Shown here one piece after another: positions 1 through 8,871 of a DNA stretch of 64,000 bases (positions are counted from its first letter, which is position 1; each line of letters starts with the position of its first letter). The translations under genes and the position numbers were made by a program. Below the pieces are notes generated by a model. The model was not told where the DNA came from. It was given only the letters and a program-made list of their open reading frames with translations, and did no database searches. Source of the DNA: Paenibacillus eucommiae (GTDB lineage Bacteria > Bacillota > Bacilli > Paenibacillales > NBRC-103111); contig NZ_JAGGLB010000012.1 in NCBI RefSeq assembly GCF_017874215.1, positions 62,001 through 126,000 on the forward strand, written 5' to 3'.

Positions 1-311
1 CGGATAAAACGGTGAAAGAAGGTATTTTTCCACAAAACGAGGGATAATATGAGCGCAATCGGCACCTGGCCGAAGATGGATGCACCCACGATAATCAAGT
101 TGTTTTTGAGTGCTCTCCAAAATATGGGATGACTCAATGCTTCGATGTAATTATCAAACCCGATGAACTTTGCTGCCCCAATGCCTTTCCAATCGTAAAA
201 GCCGTAATATGCCGACCAAATGATCGGAACTAGGACAAAAACAGAATAGATCAACAAGGCAGGAAGCAGGCCCACAAAAATAAATCCTTTAACTCGGCTC
301 GCGGTTACCAT
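1..311 (-). CDS. Sugar ABC transporter permease, N-terminal part (cut by window edge)
   Basis: About 103 N-terminal residues of a MalF/UgpA-type membrane permease that would import a carbohydrate with the solute-binding protein encoded just upstream. The start ATG at 311 follows a clear AGGAGG. A first hydrophobic helix (about residues 8-32, GFIFVGLLPALLIYSVFVL) is followed by the usual extracytoplasmic stretch with GFDNYIEAL and a second helix near residues 70-95. The rest, including the EAA loop, lies outside the window. A long intercistronic hairpin separates it from the binding-protein gene, as is common in such operons. The sugar cannot be told from the sequence. Confidence 0.9.
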   Translation of the reverse strand, partial: MVTASRVKGFIFVGLLPALLIYSVFVLVPIIWSAYYGFYDWKGIGAAKFIGFDNYIEALSHPIFWRALKNNLIIVGASIFGQVPIALILSLVLWKNTFFHRFI

Positions 312-351
312 AACTAGCCTCCTTTGAACTTGTAGATGATGTCATGTAATA

Positions 352-394
352 GGAACGATATCGGCCATTCTCAAGGAAAAACCGATATCGTTCC
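352..394 (-). promoter_or_regulatory. Strong intercistronic hairpin between binding protein and permease
   Basis: A perfect 13-bp inverted repeat (GGAACGATATCGG / CCGATATCGTTCC) encloses a 17-nt loop. No T-tract follows on either strand, so it is not a standard terminator. Its place between the solute-binding-protein stop and the permease start suggests a 3' stabiliser or partial processing site giving more binding protein than permease. Confidence 0.75.
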
Positions 395-404
395 AGTGAA
401 TTCG

Positions 405-445
405 CTGCTACTTGCTACTTGCTACTATTTGCTATTGCTTGGTTC
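405..445. repeat. Low-complexity tandem repeat, unit about 7 bp (TGCTACT)
   Basis: Imperfect tandem copies of TGCTACT/TGCTATT lie just 3' of the solute-binding-protein gene. It is one of several short minisatellites in gaps of this window. Confidence 0.6.
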
Positions 446-468
446 TTACAATTACTTGGCTCATGCTA

Positions 469-1809
469 TTACTTAGTTCTTGCTTTCACTTCCGCGTCCT
501 GCAGCTTCTTAGCAGTAGCTTCAGCCTTGCCGCCCATCAGAAGCTCTTGCAGGCCGTTGTTGATTGCATCTGTTCCAGCTGAAGTCAGGTATGCATCGTA
601 TACGGGTGTCAATTTTACAGTTTTGTATAAATCAAAAGCTTTTAAGAACAGAGGCGTTACTTTAGTTGTATCCAATTCGATATTATAGTTGAGTAAAGTG
701 TTGCTGTGTGCCAAGGCATTCATGCCTTCCGGACCAGAAACCGTGTAGATCAAATCTAGTGCAGCGTCAAGCTGTTTGCCTGTTACCTTTTTGCTTAAAG
801 CCAAACCGCCGCCTGGCCCGCCGGAGATCGAGTTCGGATCGCCTTTACCTCCAGGAATGGAAGGAATAACTCCGATTCCGACTTGTTCAAGCTGCTCTTT
901 TGTGCCAGTAGCCGCCATATTCGTGAGCGCCCAAGAACCGTCGATCATCATGGCTGCTTTGCCTTGGATAAAGTATTGCTCCATTTGTGTATTATCTAAG
1001 CTGTTGAATCCTTCTTGGAACGCGCCTGCTTCCGCAAGACCCTTGAAATAAGTTAAGGCTTGAACAAATTCAGGATCAGTAAATTTTGCCCCATCTTGCT
1101 TTGTTGCTTTTAAGAACCATTCAGTTCCAGTCACGCGATCACCAAGTGATGACATGATGCTTGATTGAGCCAGCCATGCGGCCTTGTTGCCAAGCGCAAT
1201 TGGTGTGATTTTTTTGTCTTTGAATGTTTTGACAGCAGCCATCAACTCGTCCCACGTCGTAGGTACTTTTATGTTGGCTTGATCGAACAGTGATTGGTTA
1301 TAATAAAACAAGGATGTAGCCGAACCGCTCAAAGGTGTTGCATATACTTGGTTGTCAAATGAGAGAGGCTCAAACGCACCTGGTGTGAAGTTGTTTTTCC
1401 AATCCGGATTTTTATCCAGCAGTGATGTGATGGGTTGAATTAAGCCGCCGGAGTAGAACTCTTCAATGGATGTTCCGGAATCTGTGTAAAAGATGTCAGG
1501 CATTTCGTTAGCCGCAGCAACCGTTTTCAGACGCTGACGATATCCATCTGGCGGAATCGCTTGGGCGTCCAGCTCAACTTCCGGATGTGCTGCCTTGAAT
1601 TTATCGATTTGTGCACGGACAGCTTTGGCCCTCAAATCATCTCCAGAGAAGTTATGCCAAATGGACAATTTCGTTTTTTCAGTCGGGGGATTGGTTCCTC
1701 CAGTTGATGTATCTGTACCACCCTTATCTGTTGTATTGGCTCCACACGCCGCGAGCAGCGTCGATAATGCAAGTATGGCTGTAAGAACGATTGTATTTTT
1801 TCTTTTCAA
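469..1809 (-). CDS. Carbohydrate ABC transporter solute-binding lipoprotein
   Basis: 446-residue extracellular binding protein of the SBP family 1 (UgpB/MsmE-like) type. It starts at TTG behind GGAGGG. The N-terminus is a lipoprotein signal with lipobox LLAAC, so Cys22 would be lipidated and the protein held on the outer face of the membrane. The mature part has typical features of the family, such as KLSIWHNFSGDD near residue 50 and a YATPLSGS segment. It is followed by a permease and preceded by an oxidoreductase and a YesM/YesN pair, so the uptake system is probably switched on by that two-component system. A TATACT -10-like box lies near 1840, without a good -35, which fits an activator-dependent promoter. 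Ligand unknown. Confidence 0.93.
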   Translation of the reverse strand: MKRKNTIVLTAILALSTLLAACGANTTDKGGTDTSTGGTNPPTEKTKLSIWHNFSGDDLRAKAVRAQIDKFKAAHPEVELDAQAIPPDGYRQRLKTVAAANEMPDIFYTDSGTSIEEFYSGGLIQPITSLLDKNPDWKNNFTPGAFEPLSFDNQVYATPLSGSATSLFYYNQSLFDQANIKVPTTWDELMAAVKTFKDKKITPIALGNKAAWLAQSSIMSSLGDRVTGTEWFLKATKQDGAKFTDPEFVQALTYFKGLAEAGAFQEGFNSLDNTQMEQYFIQGKAAMMIDGSWALTNMAATGTKEQLEQVGIGVIPSIPGGKGDPNSISGGPGGGLALSKKVTGKQLDAALDLIYTVSGPEGMNALAHSNTLLNYNIELDTTKVTPLFLKAFDLYKTVKLTPVYDAYLTSAGTDAINNGLQELLMGGKAEATAKKLQDAEVKARTK

Positions 1810-1935
1810 ATCAAACCCTCCTCTTTTGTTATGTGTTTAGTATAGTCCTTATAAAAAAGATAAAGTAGGGGATATCCTTCAGCCATAAGGTAGGCATAAA
1901 TCAGTTTTTTTATCCCCCTCTCCTCTTGGAGCTTC

Positions 1936-1963
1936 AAAAAAAAAAGCCCCATCAGGGGCTTCT
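1936..1963 (-). terminator. Rho-independent terminator after the Gfo/Idh gene
   Basis: On the minus strand a GAAGCCCC/GGGGCTT stem with a four-base loop is followed by at least nine T. It lies 10 bp beyond the stop at 1973 and would separate the oxidoreductase transcript from the ABC genes. Confidence 0.9.
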
Positions 1964-1972
1964 CGTAAACCA

Positions 1973-3031
1973 TTAGAAACAAATTTCATGTCCTTTGATA
2001 CTTGACTCATAGATGCCGCACAAAATTTTGGTGATTTCCACCCCGTCCTCAACTGGACTGATCAGCTCAGCCAGACCGAGAGCGCTGCTCACAAAATGGT
2101 TGATCTCGTTCTGGAATGCCTCTTCCACATTGAAGCCGGGATAATTAACCTGGGGATGCATATTCAGAATCGTATCGTGTTTCTCAGAGACGATCACGAA
2201 ATCCGGTTCGATCTCCGCTCCACCTTTTTCGCCAAAAATTTCGACTGTAGAGCGCGGTGTTTTGGCATGCAGTGTGAAGCTGACATCGACAAACAGGGAG
2301 GCCCCGTTCTCAAAGCGGATCAACGCGTTAGCCAAATCTTCGACTGTATTTTTCGATGAATCGAAATCAGCAGCCTTATAAAAATCCAGGTTTTTGATAT
2401 TGGAACGGTTGCCTAGTTTTTTATACGTATTGCCCGTAACCGAAACGACTTTCGGACGACCCATCAAGTACCAGCACAGATCGATGATGTGTACGCCAAT
2501 ATCCATCAGCGGACCACCGCCGGACCGTTCCACATCCGAGAACCAGCCTCCCGGGTTACCGAGCCGGCGCAGGATGGAAGCCTTAGCGTAATAAATCTCC
2601 CCAAGATCCCCTGCATCGATGAACTTCTTCAGCACTTTTGCACTGCTGCTGTAACGGCGTACAAAGCCGACCTGAAGCTTCTTGCCCGTGCGTTTCACTG
2701 CATCCTGCAGGAGAAGCGCCTTATCAAGATCGGTGCTCATCGGTTTCTCGACAAGCACGTGCTTGCCTGCTTCAAGGGCCGCAATGCTGATCTCAACATG
2801 CGTATTATTCCAGGTACAAATGCTAACCGCGTCAATATCCGGGTCAGCGAGCAGATCAAGGTAATTCGTATATACCTTGCCAGCCCCATATTTATCTGCA
2901 TTTGCTCTAGCTCTTTCTTCGATTAAATCGCACACGGCGACCAATTCAACATGTTCATTTTTTGCATAGGAATTAAAGTGGACTTCGGAAATCGAACCCG
3001 CACCAATCACGGCAACTCTTAATTTACTCAA
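1973..3031 (-). CDS. Gfo/Idh/MocA family oxidoreductase
   Basis: NAD(P)-dependent sugar or polyol dehydrogenase family, 352 residues from the chosen TTG start, which sits 8 nt behind GGGGAGGG. A longer frame opens to 3139 but its extra 36 residues have no ribosome site. The Rossmann motif VIGAGSISEVH is at the extreme N-terminus, and the family signature EKPMS occurs about residue 95. A GGGPLMDIGVHIIDL stretch carries the catalytic-region Asp and His of the C-terminal domain. Its neighbours are a sugar ABC transporter and a sensor/regulator pair, so it probably modifies the imported sugar. Substrate not predictable. Confidence 0.9.
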   Translation of the reverse strand: MSKLRVAVIGAGSISEVHFNSYAKNEHVELVAVCDLIEERARANADKYGAGKVYTNYLDLLADPDIDAVSICTWNNTHVEISIAALEAGKHVLVEKPMSTDLDKALLLQDAVKRTGKKLQVGFVRRYSSSAKVLKKFIDAGDLGEIYYAKASILRRLGNPGGWFSDVERSGGGPLMDIGVHIIDLCWYLMGRPKVVSVTGNTYKKLGNRSNIKNLDFYKAADFDSSKNTVEDLANALIRFENGASLFVDVSFTLHAKTPRSTVEIFGEKGGAEIEPDFVIVSEKHDTILNMHPQVNYPGFNVEEAFQNEINHFVSSALGLAELISPVEDGVEITKILCGIYESSIKGHEICF

Positions 3032-3154
3032 AGTAATTCCCTCCCCAAAATGAATACCGCAATGCTTGATTTCACATCTCTCGTGAAGCTCAAGTATACT
3101 TGCGTTCCCACGCTTTTCAAATGGGTTATTTCTCGGCATTAGGGGTGATTATTT

Positions 3155-4723
3155 TCAGTAGTTGGAGAATTGACGAAACTCGGAAGGTGTCCTGCCCATG
3201 TATTTTTTGAATTGCTGGCTGAAATATTTCATGTCCTCGTACCCGACTTCGAGCGCTATTTCACTTACTTTTTTGTCTGTACTCCGCAAAATATTCGCTG
3301 CCCGATTCATACGTTCCTGCGTTATAAATTCAATATAGCTTAGGCCCATTTCTTTCTTGAACACTTCACTTAAGTAATTCGGATTCAAATGGACGAACTT
3401 GGCCACCTGCTGAAGCGTCAAATGCTGATCCAGATGTTCCCGGATGTAGACAATCGCGCGGTGAATATACGAATAGCGGCTGTCACTTACCAGCTCATGG
3501 AACGCATTCATAACGGAAAGGAGCAGCTTGAATAGCTCTTCATGGGGCTTCGTATCAGGCTCAAACGATAACAGCTGCACGCCTCTCTTCTCCACGTTAC
3601 GATTCTCCATGGCGCGGTCGAGCCAGCGGTGGGCCACGATCACGATCGACTGAAGAAACGCCCGCAATGTCGCGGGAGTCACTTTAGTATCCTCCATCTG
3701 CTCGCGAACGATCTCGTTAGACCAGCGACGGAGCTGCACAGCATCGTTGCTCATCAATATCGCGGAGAGCTCACTTTCTTCCTTCTGCGAGCAGACGGTT
3801 CGCCCGCCCACGCAGCGCTCAATGTCACTCGTAGTGAACAATCCCTGATCCCCGAATAAAATGCGAAAAGAGTATAAGTTCTCCGCTTCCTTGTAGGAGC
3901 GCTGCAGGTCTTCAACTGATGTCGTGGTGTCCCCTGCTGCTGCGAAAACAGCACATTTTAACGTATCACGCATCCGATGTATCGCCTTCTCCAGCTGTCT
4001 CGTCCCGGTTAGTCCCTCATCTGTTTGAGAAACAACAATAACTTTGTCCTTTTTAAGCAAGGTCACGCAAGGGAGCAGGTCAGAAAGAATGTTCTCGACT
4101 GCCCCAAGCAGCAGACTAGAAGACGTGCCTTCCCCCCAGCCTGAGGCTCCTACCAGTGTGACGCGCATGGGCTGGCAACTGCCACCCGGGCCTTCGCGGA
4201 TAACCTGATTTTGTTCAAGCCAGTCTCTTACCGGGGCCATCGAAATGTCAACAGGTGCTGCCCCTTCCCCGCTTCCGGTCAGCATCCGCTCGAACAATTG
4301 GTTGCGCATCGCGGCCGCCTGCTCGGTTTTTTGCTTCATCGACTCCCATTTATCCAGTATATTTTTCTTCGCTTTCATAGCAGCCTTAATGATCTCCTCG
4401 GGACCACTCGTCTTCAGCAAATAATCGGTTACTCCTTCACGGAGTGCCTGCTGGGCGTAAGCGAAGTCATCATACCCTGTCAGAATAACAATCTCCGTGT
4501 CGGGCAAGTAGGATTTGATTTCCTTCGCGAGCTGGATCCCGTCCATTCCTGGCATGCGGATGTCAGTGAGCACAATATGAGGCTTCTCGGCAGGGATGCG
4601 TTCAAGCGCCTCTTCAGCCGACTCGGCTGGTTCTAGCAGCGTCAAGCCAAGTTCCTTCCAATCGATCACCGTGCAGAGACCCGTACGAATAATAACTTCG
4701 TCGTCTATGATCATAATCTTCAT
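3155..4723 (-). CDS. Response regulator, YesN/AraC type
   Basis: 522-residue cytoplasmic transcription activator. The receiver domain (1-120) has DDE at residues 7-9, the phosphoacceptor Asp54 in VLTDIRMPG and the conserved Lys near 104. A long middle region follows, and the C-terminal 100 residues form an AraC double helix-turn-helix (ITLQ-type helix then ALEVGYEDMKYFSQQFKK). The start ATG overlaps the stop of the kinase gene by 4 bp (ATGA) and has GGAGG at good distance. It would be phosphorylated by the adjacent kinase and probably activates the sugar transporter and oxidoreductase genes next to it. Confidence 0.93.
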   Translation of the reverse strand: MKIMIIDDEVIIRTGLCTVIDWKELGLTLLEPAESAEEALERIPAEKPHIVLTDIRMPGMDGIQLAKEIKSYLPDTEIVILTGYDDFAYAQQALREGVTDYLLKTSGPEEIIKAAMKAKKNILDKWESMKQKTEQAAAMRNQLFERMLTGSGEGAAPVDISMAPVRDWLEQNQVIREGPGGSCQPMRVTLVGASGWGEGTSSSLLLGAVENILSDLLPCVTLLKKDKVIVVSQTDEGLTGTRQLEKAIHRMRDTLKCAVFAAAGDTTTSVEDLQRSYKEAENLYSFRILFGDQGLFTTSDIERCVGGRTVCSQKEESELSAILMSNDAVQLRRWSNEIVREQMEDTKVTPATLRAFLQSIVIVAHRWLDRAMENRNVEKRGVQLLSFEPDTKPHEELFKLLLSVMNAFHELVSDSRYSYIHRAIVYIREHLDQHLTLQQVAKFVHLNPNYLSEVFKKEMGLSYIEFITQERMNRAANILRSTDKKVSEIALEVGYEDMKYFSQQFKKYMGRTPSEFRQFSNY

Positions 4724-6495
4724 GATAATTCCTCCAGGATGGGAATGATGAACGAGATTCGCGTGCCGCTTCCCGGCTCGCTTTCGATGTGCAGGCCGGC
4801 CTCGCTCCCGTAATGCAGCTGCAGCCGGCGGTGAACATTCCCCAGGCCGTAGCCCGATTTGACCGGTTCCGGTTTCCCGTCTCCCTGTTCTGCCATATTG
4901 CTCAACTGGTGACGGATATTCATTAGTTTATCTTCGGCCATACCGATCCCCGTATCCTCCACGACAAACTTTATCGCATCGCCCCGGCGCTCACCATGTA
5001 CGTAGACGCTTCCTTTGTTTTTATTCTTCTGCAGACCGTGCATAATGCTGTTTTCAATAAGAGGCTGCAGCAGCAGCTTAAGCATCATTCGGTCATGCAG
5101 GTCTGAATCCACATAGAACGCCCAATCAAATTTGTCTTGAAATCGTTTCGACATGATGAGTATATAGTTTTGCGCATGCGCTACTTCCTGCTGCACCGAG
5201 CAAAACTCCTGGCCATTGTTCAGACTGAACCGCAAGAAGTCACTCAATGTTCCAACCATCTCGGCAATCTGTTTATCCTTATTCATCAAAGCGATCCAGT
5301 GGATGGACGACAACGTGTTGTACAGAAAATGCGGGTTAATCTGCGCCTGGAGCGCCTGAATATCAACGCCCCTTTTCACTGCCTCATTTTGCTGCAGCTG
5401 GCTTTTAAGACGTTCAATCCGATCTCCAAGCTTGTTGTAGCTATGAAGCAGCAATCCAACCTCGTCAGAGCTTTTGACCTCAATAGCAGGTATAGGCTCG
5501 TCGGGATTAATATCCTTAAGCTTGCGTGAAAGTTCGGTCAGCGGACGCGTCACCCAAGTAGTAAAATAAAGCACAAGCGCTATCGCGAGCAGCGCCGCAA
5601 TCCCGATCGCACAGGCTGTCAGCGTAAGCACATATTCGTTCTGCGCGGTGTATACCTTCGTCGGGATGACGCCGACAATCTTCCAATTGAGGCTCGGCAG
5701 CGAGTAATAAAGCACGGTATTGCTTTCGCCCTCCGCTTTATAATCCATAACCCCGCCTGTCCCTTTCAGTTCGCCAAGGATCGGGATTTGCCCGCTGAGC
5801 AGCTGATTCAGATCTTCACCGCTTTGCGAGGACAAAATCCGGTTATCTTCATAGAGCAGCCAGATGGACCCTTTCTTCTCCCAGCCCGCGTCCCTTAGAA
5901 TGCGTCTAACTTCTGCTTCGTCAATACTGATCGACAGGTCCCCGATCCGCTGATATTTACCGATACTCCGGATCGGCCGCACGAGCGAGATGACACGTCT
6001 GATCCCATTGTCAGTCGTCTGATTCTCATAAAGCGGCGTCCACCATGAGCTGCTCGATTTATAGTAGAGCTCGTTGGCTTTCAGCAGCTCTGGCAATTCA
6101 GAGTGCAACACATTCGTATTGGACAATGTCGGATGTCCGAAATCGGACGTAATGGTAATATTCGAAATATATTTTTTGGAAGACCCCAGGTTCATGAGAA
6201 AAGCCATGTTCTGTGAAAACAAGGAAATATCCGCTTGTCCATTGTTCAGATAAGCCTGAATATCCTTTTGCCCAATAATGAACACTGACATATTATCAAC
6301 ATCGCGTATAATAAAGTCCAACTTATCCGAGATTTGCTGAAGTGTATTCATACCAGATTGCTTTTCTTTCTCTTCCGTCAAGTTGGAAGCGATCCAATAG
6401 GATACGACGCCAGTGGCCAGGAGCGGTAATATAACCGCGATAAGAAGGAGCAGCGACAATTTGCTTTTTAGCGATTTCTTGAACGACAGCTTCAT
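4720..6495 (-). CDS. Sensor histidine kinase, YesM type
   Basis: 591 residues from the ATG at 6495. A longer frame reaches 6594 but that part runs through the terminator at 6529-6570, so it is not used. A first transmembrane helix (LLLLIAVILPLLATGVV), a large extracytoplasmic sensor part and a second helix near residue 290 are followed by a HAMP linker. The His_kinase domain carries the phosphoacceptor motif INPHFLYNTL, and a C-terminal HATPase has N and G boxes (ENSIMHGL, DTGIGM). Such kinases usually sense extracellular sugars. It partners the YesN-type regulator with which it overlaps by 4 bp. The ribosome site GAGGGGG is only 2-3 nt from the ATG, closer than usual. Confidence 0.92.
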   Translation of the reverse strand: MKLSFKKSLKSKLSLLLLIAVILPLLATGVVSYWIASNLTEEKEKQSGMNTLQQISDKLDFIIRDVDNMSVFIIGQKDIQAYLNNGQADISLFSQNMAFLMNLGSSKKYISNITITSDFGHPTLSNTNVLHSELPELLKANELYYKSSSSWWTPLYENQTTDNGIRRVISLVRPIRSIGKYQRIGDLSISIDEAEVRRILRDAGWEKKGSIWLLYEDNRILSSQSGEDLNQLLSGQIPILGELKGTGGVMDYKAEGESNTVLYYSLPSLNWKIVGVIPTKVYTAQNEYVLTLTACAIGIAALLAIALVLYFTTWVTRPLTELSRKLKDINPDEPIPAIEVKSSDEVGLLLHSYNKLGDRIERLKSQLQQNEAVKRGVDIQALQAQINPHFLYNTLSSIHWIALMNKDKQIAEMVGTLSDFLRFSLNNGQEFCSVQQEVAHAQNYILIMSKRFQDKFDWAFYVDSDLHDRMMLKLLLQPLIENSIMHGLQKNKNKGSVYVHGERRGDAIKFVVEDTGIGMAEDKLMNIRHQLSNMAEQGDGKPEPVKSGYGLGNVHRRLQLHYGSEAGLHIESEPGSGTRISFIIPILEELS

Positions 6496-6528
6496 ATCCC
6501 CCTCGTTTCCAATCCTATTGATTATGAG

Positions 6529-6570
6529 AAAAAAAGACCATGCCCAGTACATTATCTTGAGAATGGTCTT
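6529..6570 (-). terminator. Terminator or attenuator between aldolase-like gene and kinase gene
   Basis: Minus strand: an 8-bp stem AAGACCAT/ATGGTCTT with a 21-nt loop is followed by TTTTTTT. It begins 30 bp after the stop at 6600 and ends 34 bp before the kinase ATG. That leaves no room for a separate promoter, so kinase expression would need read-through or a promoter inside the upstream gene. Confidence 0.75.
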
Positions 6571-6599
6571 GCTTATTATTCCTACAGTTTTCAAAACAA

Positions 6600-7691
6600 T
6601 TAATAATTGCAGCCGCGCGCATCAACCTTAATGATTTCTACCGGCTTGCCCTTCCGAACTCCAGTAATGGTATTGCATAAATTAGGAATTACGCAAGAAT
6701 GATTTGGAATAATTTCCACCCGATCCCCCACGCGAAGCTGCACCTTGGCAATGTCAAACTCCAGGAACCCATGCTCTTCATTTAATCCAGTAATTTGAAC
6801 ATCCGGCAGCCCTGTAACAATCCCAAATCCTTCGCGATGATGGGCTTTATCACTCGTCAGCGTCTTCGTTCCGGCATCTATGGTTGCCCTGCCCGGTAGT
6901 GGAACGCTCACAACGGTCGCAATAATACGAAGTGCACAATCGGACTCACCAGCAAGCCCCATGGAAACCCCAGACGCATCGAAAAAAATATAATTGCCTG
7001 CCCGAACCTCTGTCACCCCATCCAAATTCTCGCACATCAGAGCCGCCGGCGACGAGCCTCCGCTGATGATCTCTGTACAAAACCCTGCGTCTTTCAACAG
7101 CGAAGCCGTTTCGCTAAGAACTAGCGATTCATGCCCGGCCGCTTTTCTAAAGCTTTCCTCATCTTTGTTGCGGTAAATGGTTCCAAAATACCCCATAATC
7201 CCTTTAAGCCGAATCCCTGCAAGCTCCGAAATCGCACGGGCAAACGCCAAGGTGTCTTCCCCCGGCTGCCTTCCGCCGCGATGAAGCCCTCCATCCACCT
7301 CAATAAGCACCTCGACCGACTGACCCGAACGTACCCCTACGCTTGAAAGTCCCTCGGCTGCTTCCATACTATCCACGGTTACAATGATGTGAGCTTTCTT
7401 CTGCAAAGCCTCCAAGTGCTGCAGCTTGTCTTCACCTACAATGGAATAAGCGACCAAAATATGATCAATTCCAAGCTCGACGAACGTTTCCGCCTCGGAC
7501 AACTTGGCTACTGTAATGCCTGAGGCTCCGGCCGCCAATTGCTTGTTGGCGAAATAGGCCGATTTGGTTGTCTTGATGTGCGGCCTGTGTGCAATTCCTT
7601 TGTTGCGAAGAAGCTCTGCCATTCGTGATATGTTGCGTTCTGCAATATCTAAATCCACCACAACTGCAGGTGTTGTCAGTTCTGTATACAC
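6600..7691 (-). CDS. PLP enzyme, D-threonine aldolase / D-serine dehydratase-like
   Basis: 363-residue fold-type III PLP enzyme of the alanine racemase N-terminal family, DSD1/D-threonine aldolase branch. It starts at GTG 8 nt after GGAGG. The PLP lysine is in RPHIKTTK (about residue 40). The C-terminal metal site of the family is visible as NHSC near residues 331-333, giving the His and Cys that hold the divalent metal. Members cleave D-3-hydroxyamino acids or dehydrate D-serine, and the exact reaction is not decidable here. It is the first gene of the sensor/transport cluster, which suggests a D-hydroxyamino acid or related compound as the pathway substrate. Confidence 0.85.
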   Translation of the reverse strand: MYTELTTPAVVVDLDIAERNISRMAELLRNKGIAHRPHIKTTKSAYFANKQLAAGASGITVAKLSEAETFVELGIDHILVAYSIVGEDKLQHLEALQKKAHIIVTVDSMEAAEGLSSVGVRSGQSVEVLIEVDGGLHRGGRQPGEDTLAFARAISELAGIRLKGIMGYFGTIYRNKDEESFRKAAGHESLVLSETASLLKDAGFCTEIISGGSSPAALMCENLDGVTEVRAGNYIFFDASGVSMGLAGESDCALRIIATVVSVPLPGRATIDAGTKTLTSDKAHHREGFGIVTGLPDVQITGLNEEHGFLEFDIAKVQLRVGDRVEIIPNHSCVIPNLCNTITGVRKGKPVEIIKVDARGCNY

Positions 7692-8064
7692 CTTTCATTC
7701 CTCCTGTTTTTGGCAAGCTCTCTGCTGTCAACGAATCTAAATGAATCTAATCAATCTCATCCAAAGCATAGATCATCCGGATTCTTAGTGTCAACCCTCT
7801 GGCTCGCCTTTAACTAGCCTTGGACTCGCCTACAACTAGTGGACGACTAGCGGACGATCACTCGGTAGATATAATCGTAAGTATTTGTGTATACTAAAAC
7901 GGGAGATCGTTCAATGGATCAAAATGGATCGTGAACGTACGCAATCGTTACAACGCGAGTTCCTTCACCCACATGTTTAGACGCATTTATTAGTGAAGTT
8001 ACGCAGACAAACCTACTTTCTTTCATCTGACAACTCACTCCTTTGATCCCTCACTGACTCTAAT
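7692..8064. other. Intergenic region with a dyad element
   Basis: No convincing gene. An inverted repeat at 7908-7937 (CGTTCA ... TGAACG) flanks two direct copies of TGGATC and could be an operator for the minus-strand cluster beginning at 7691. Short imperfect repeats around GACTAGCGGAC lie at 7830-7860. No good promoter hexamers were found. Confidence 0.4.
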
Positions 8065-8091
8065 AAAACAAAAGACACCCTTGCGGGTGTC
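8065..8091 (-). terminator. Terminator of the retropepsin-like operon
   Basis: Minus strand: GACACCC-GCAA-GGGTGTC is followed by TTTTGTTTT, about 85 bp beyond the stop at 8178. The same hairpin recurs at 9511-9539. Confidence 0.85.
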
Positions 8092-8141
8092 CTATTCTAT
8101 ATGAAGGCGAACCGTGCCTTGGAAAATCCAAAATTGAGCAA

Positions 8142-8177
8142 GCATGATGGTGTGATTTTTTAGGGAGATGGCAAGAT
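8142..8177 (-). repeat. 3'-end repeat, copy 1
   Basis: A 36-bp segment directly after a stop codon, nearly identical to 9553-9588 (about three differences). Both copies lie between a gene end and the same GACACCC terminator hairpin. The gene bodies are unrelated, so only the 3' untranslated module is shared. Confidence 0.8.
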
Positions 8178-8561
8178 CTACTCCTGTACAGCTAACTTCA
8201 AATCTTTAGCATTGATAACTAAACCAGCAGAACGAATGAAATCAAATCCAAGAATACCATCGATTTGCATACCATAATTCATTTCCCCAATCTCCACTTC
8301 AAATCCTTCCAAGGAGATTCCCCCAATACGAACAAAATCAAAGCGTTTGGAATAAACAACCTCTACCCCACCCACGCCTCTAATCGTATTTAATAAATCT
8401 CCCGATTCTACTCTAACACCAATTTCATCTACTAGATCCGCGTTAAAAATAGTCCCTGCGGAACCTGTATCCAGTAATGCGTGCTTTAATAGAAGCTCCT
8501 GATCACGGTAACAAATGGTTACAGTAACAAACGGTAATCCATATATGATTTCAATATTCAT
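8178..8561 (-). CDS. Retropepsin-like aspartic protease family protein
   Basis: 127-residue protein with the single-domain aspartyl-protease signature LLDTGSAGTIF at residues 28-38, where the DTGS motif holds the catalytic Asp. A GILGFDFI segment near residue 105 matches the second conserved part of such folds. One domain implies an active homodimer. There is no signal peptide, so it is cytoplasmic. The start overlaps the stop of the upstream 85-residue gene by 4 bp (ATGA), indicating translational coupling. The target is unknown. Catalysis is not certain, since many small bacterial members are uncharacterised. Confidence 0.8.
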   Translation of the reverse strand: MNIEIIYGLPFVTVTICYRDQELLLKHALLDTGSAGTIFNADLVDEIGVRVESGDLLNTIRGVGGVEVVYSKRFDFVRIGGISLEGFEVEIGEMNYGMQIDGILGFDFIRSAGLVINAKDLKLAVQE

Positions 8562-8815
8562 CTAGGTCCTCGTACCCCTGACCATTTCTCCCTAAGCTGC
8601 AGATGTTCCCGGGAGGTATGGAAAAAACCGTATTCTCTGTTCGGTTTCTCCCTATGTAACTCGTAGTAGCGTTTCATAGCAATCTTCGAATCATCAAATC
8701 GATCAATAACGGCTACTTCATCAATATACCAGTACCCATCCTCGGAGCGTGAAGCCAGTGCCTCACAGACAACCCATTCATCGGGAAATTGTTCCCGCAC
8801 TTCTTCCCAGCGCAT
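8558..8815 (-). CDS. Small hypothetical protein coupled to the retropepsin-like gene
   Basis: 85 residues, starting at ATG behind GGAGGTGG. It begins MRWEEVREQFPDEWV and is rich in Trp, Glu and Arg, with no membrane segment or cysteine pattern. I do not recognise a characterised family. The 4-bp overlap with the aspartic-protease-like gene and the shared terminator make the two an operon, so it may be a substrate, chaperone or regulator of that protein. Confidence 0.75.
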   Translation of the reverse strand: MRWEEVREQFPDEWVVCEALASRSEDGYWYIDEVAVIDRFDDSKIAMKRYYELHREKPNREYGFFHTSREHLQLREKWSGVRGPR

Positions 8816-8871
8816 CTCGCCACCTCCAGCAGAATCTGTTCACCTAATTATATCATAAGAAAAACGCCTTG

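Noticed and set aside
2489-2926. Plus-strand frames of over 100 codons opposite the Gfo/Idh, PhnE, RbsB and Nudix genes
   Set aside because: They are antisense shadows of well-supported genes and lack ribosome sites and family features.
8178-8815. Toxin-antitoxin module
   Set aside because: The overlap and small size fit, but DTGS retropepsin-like proteins are not known toxins and the partner has no antitoxin or DNA-binding features.
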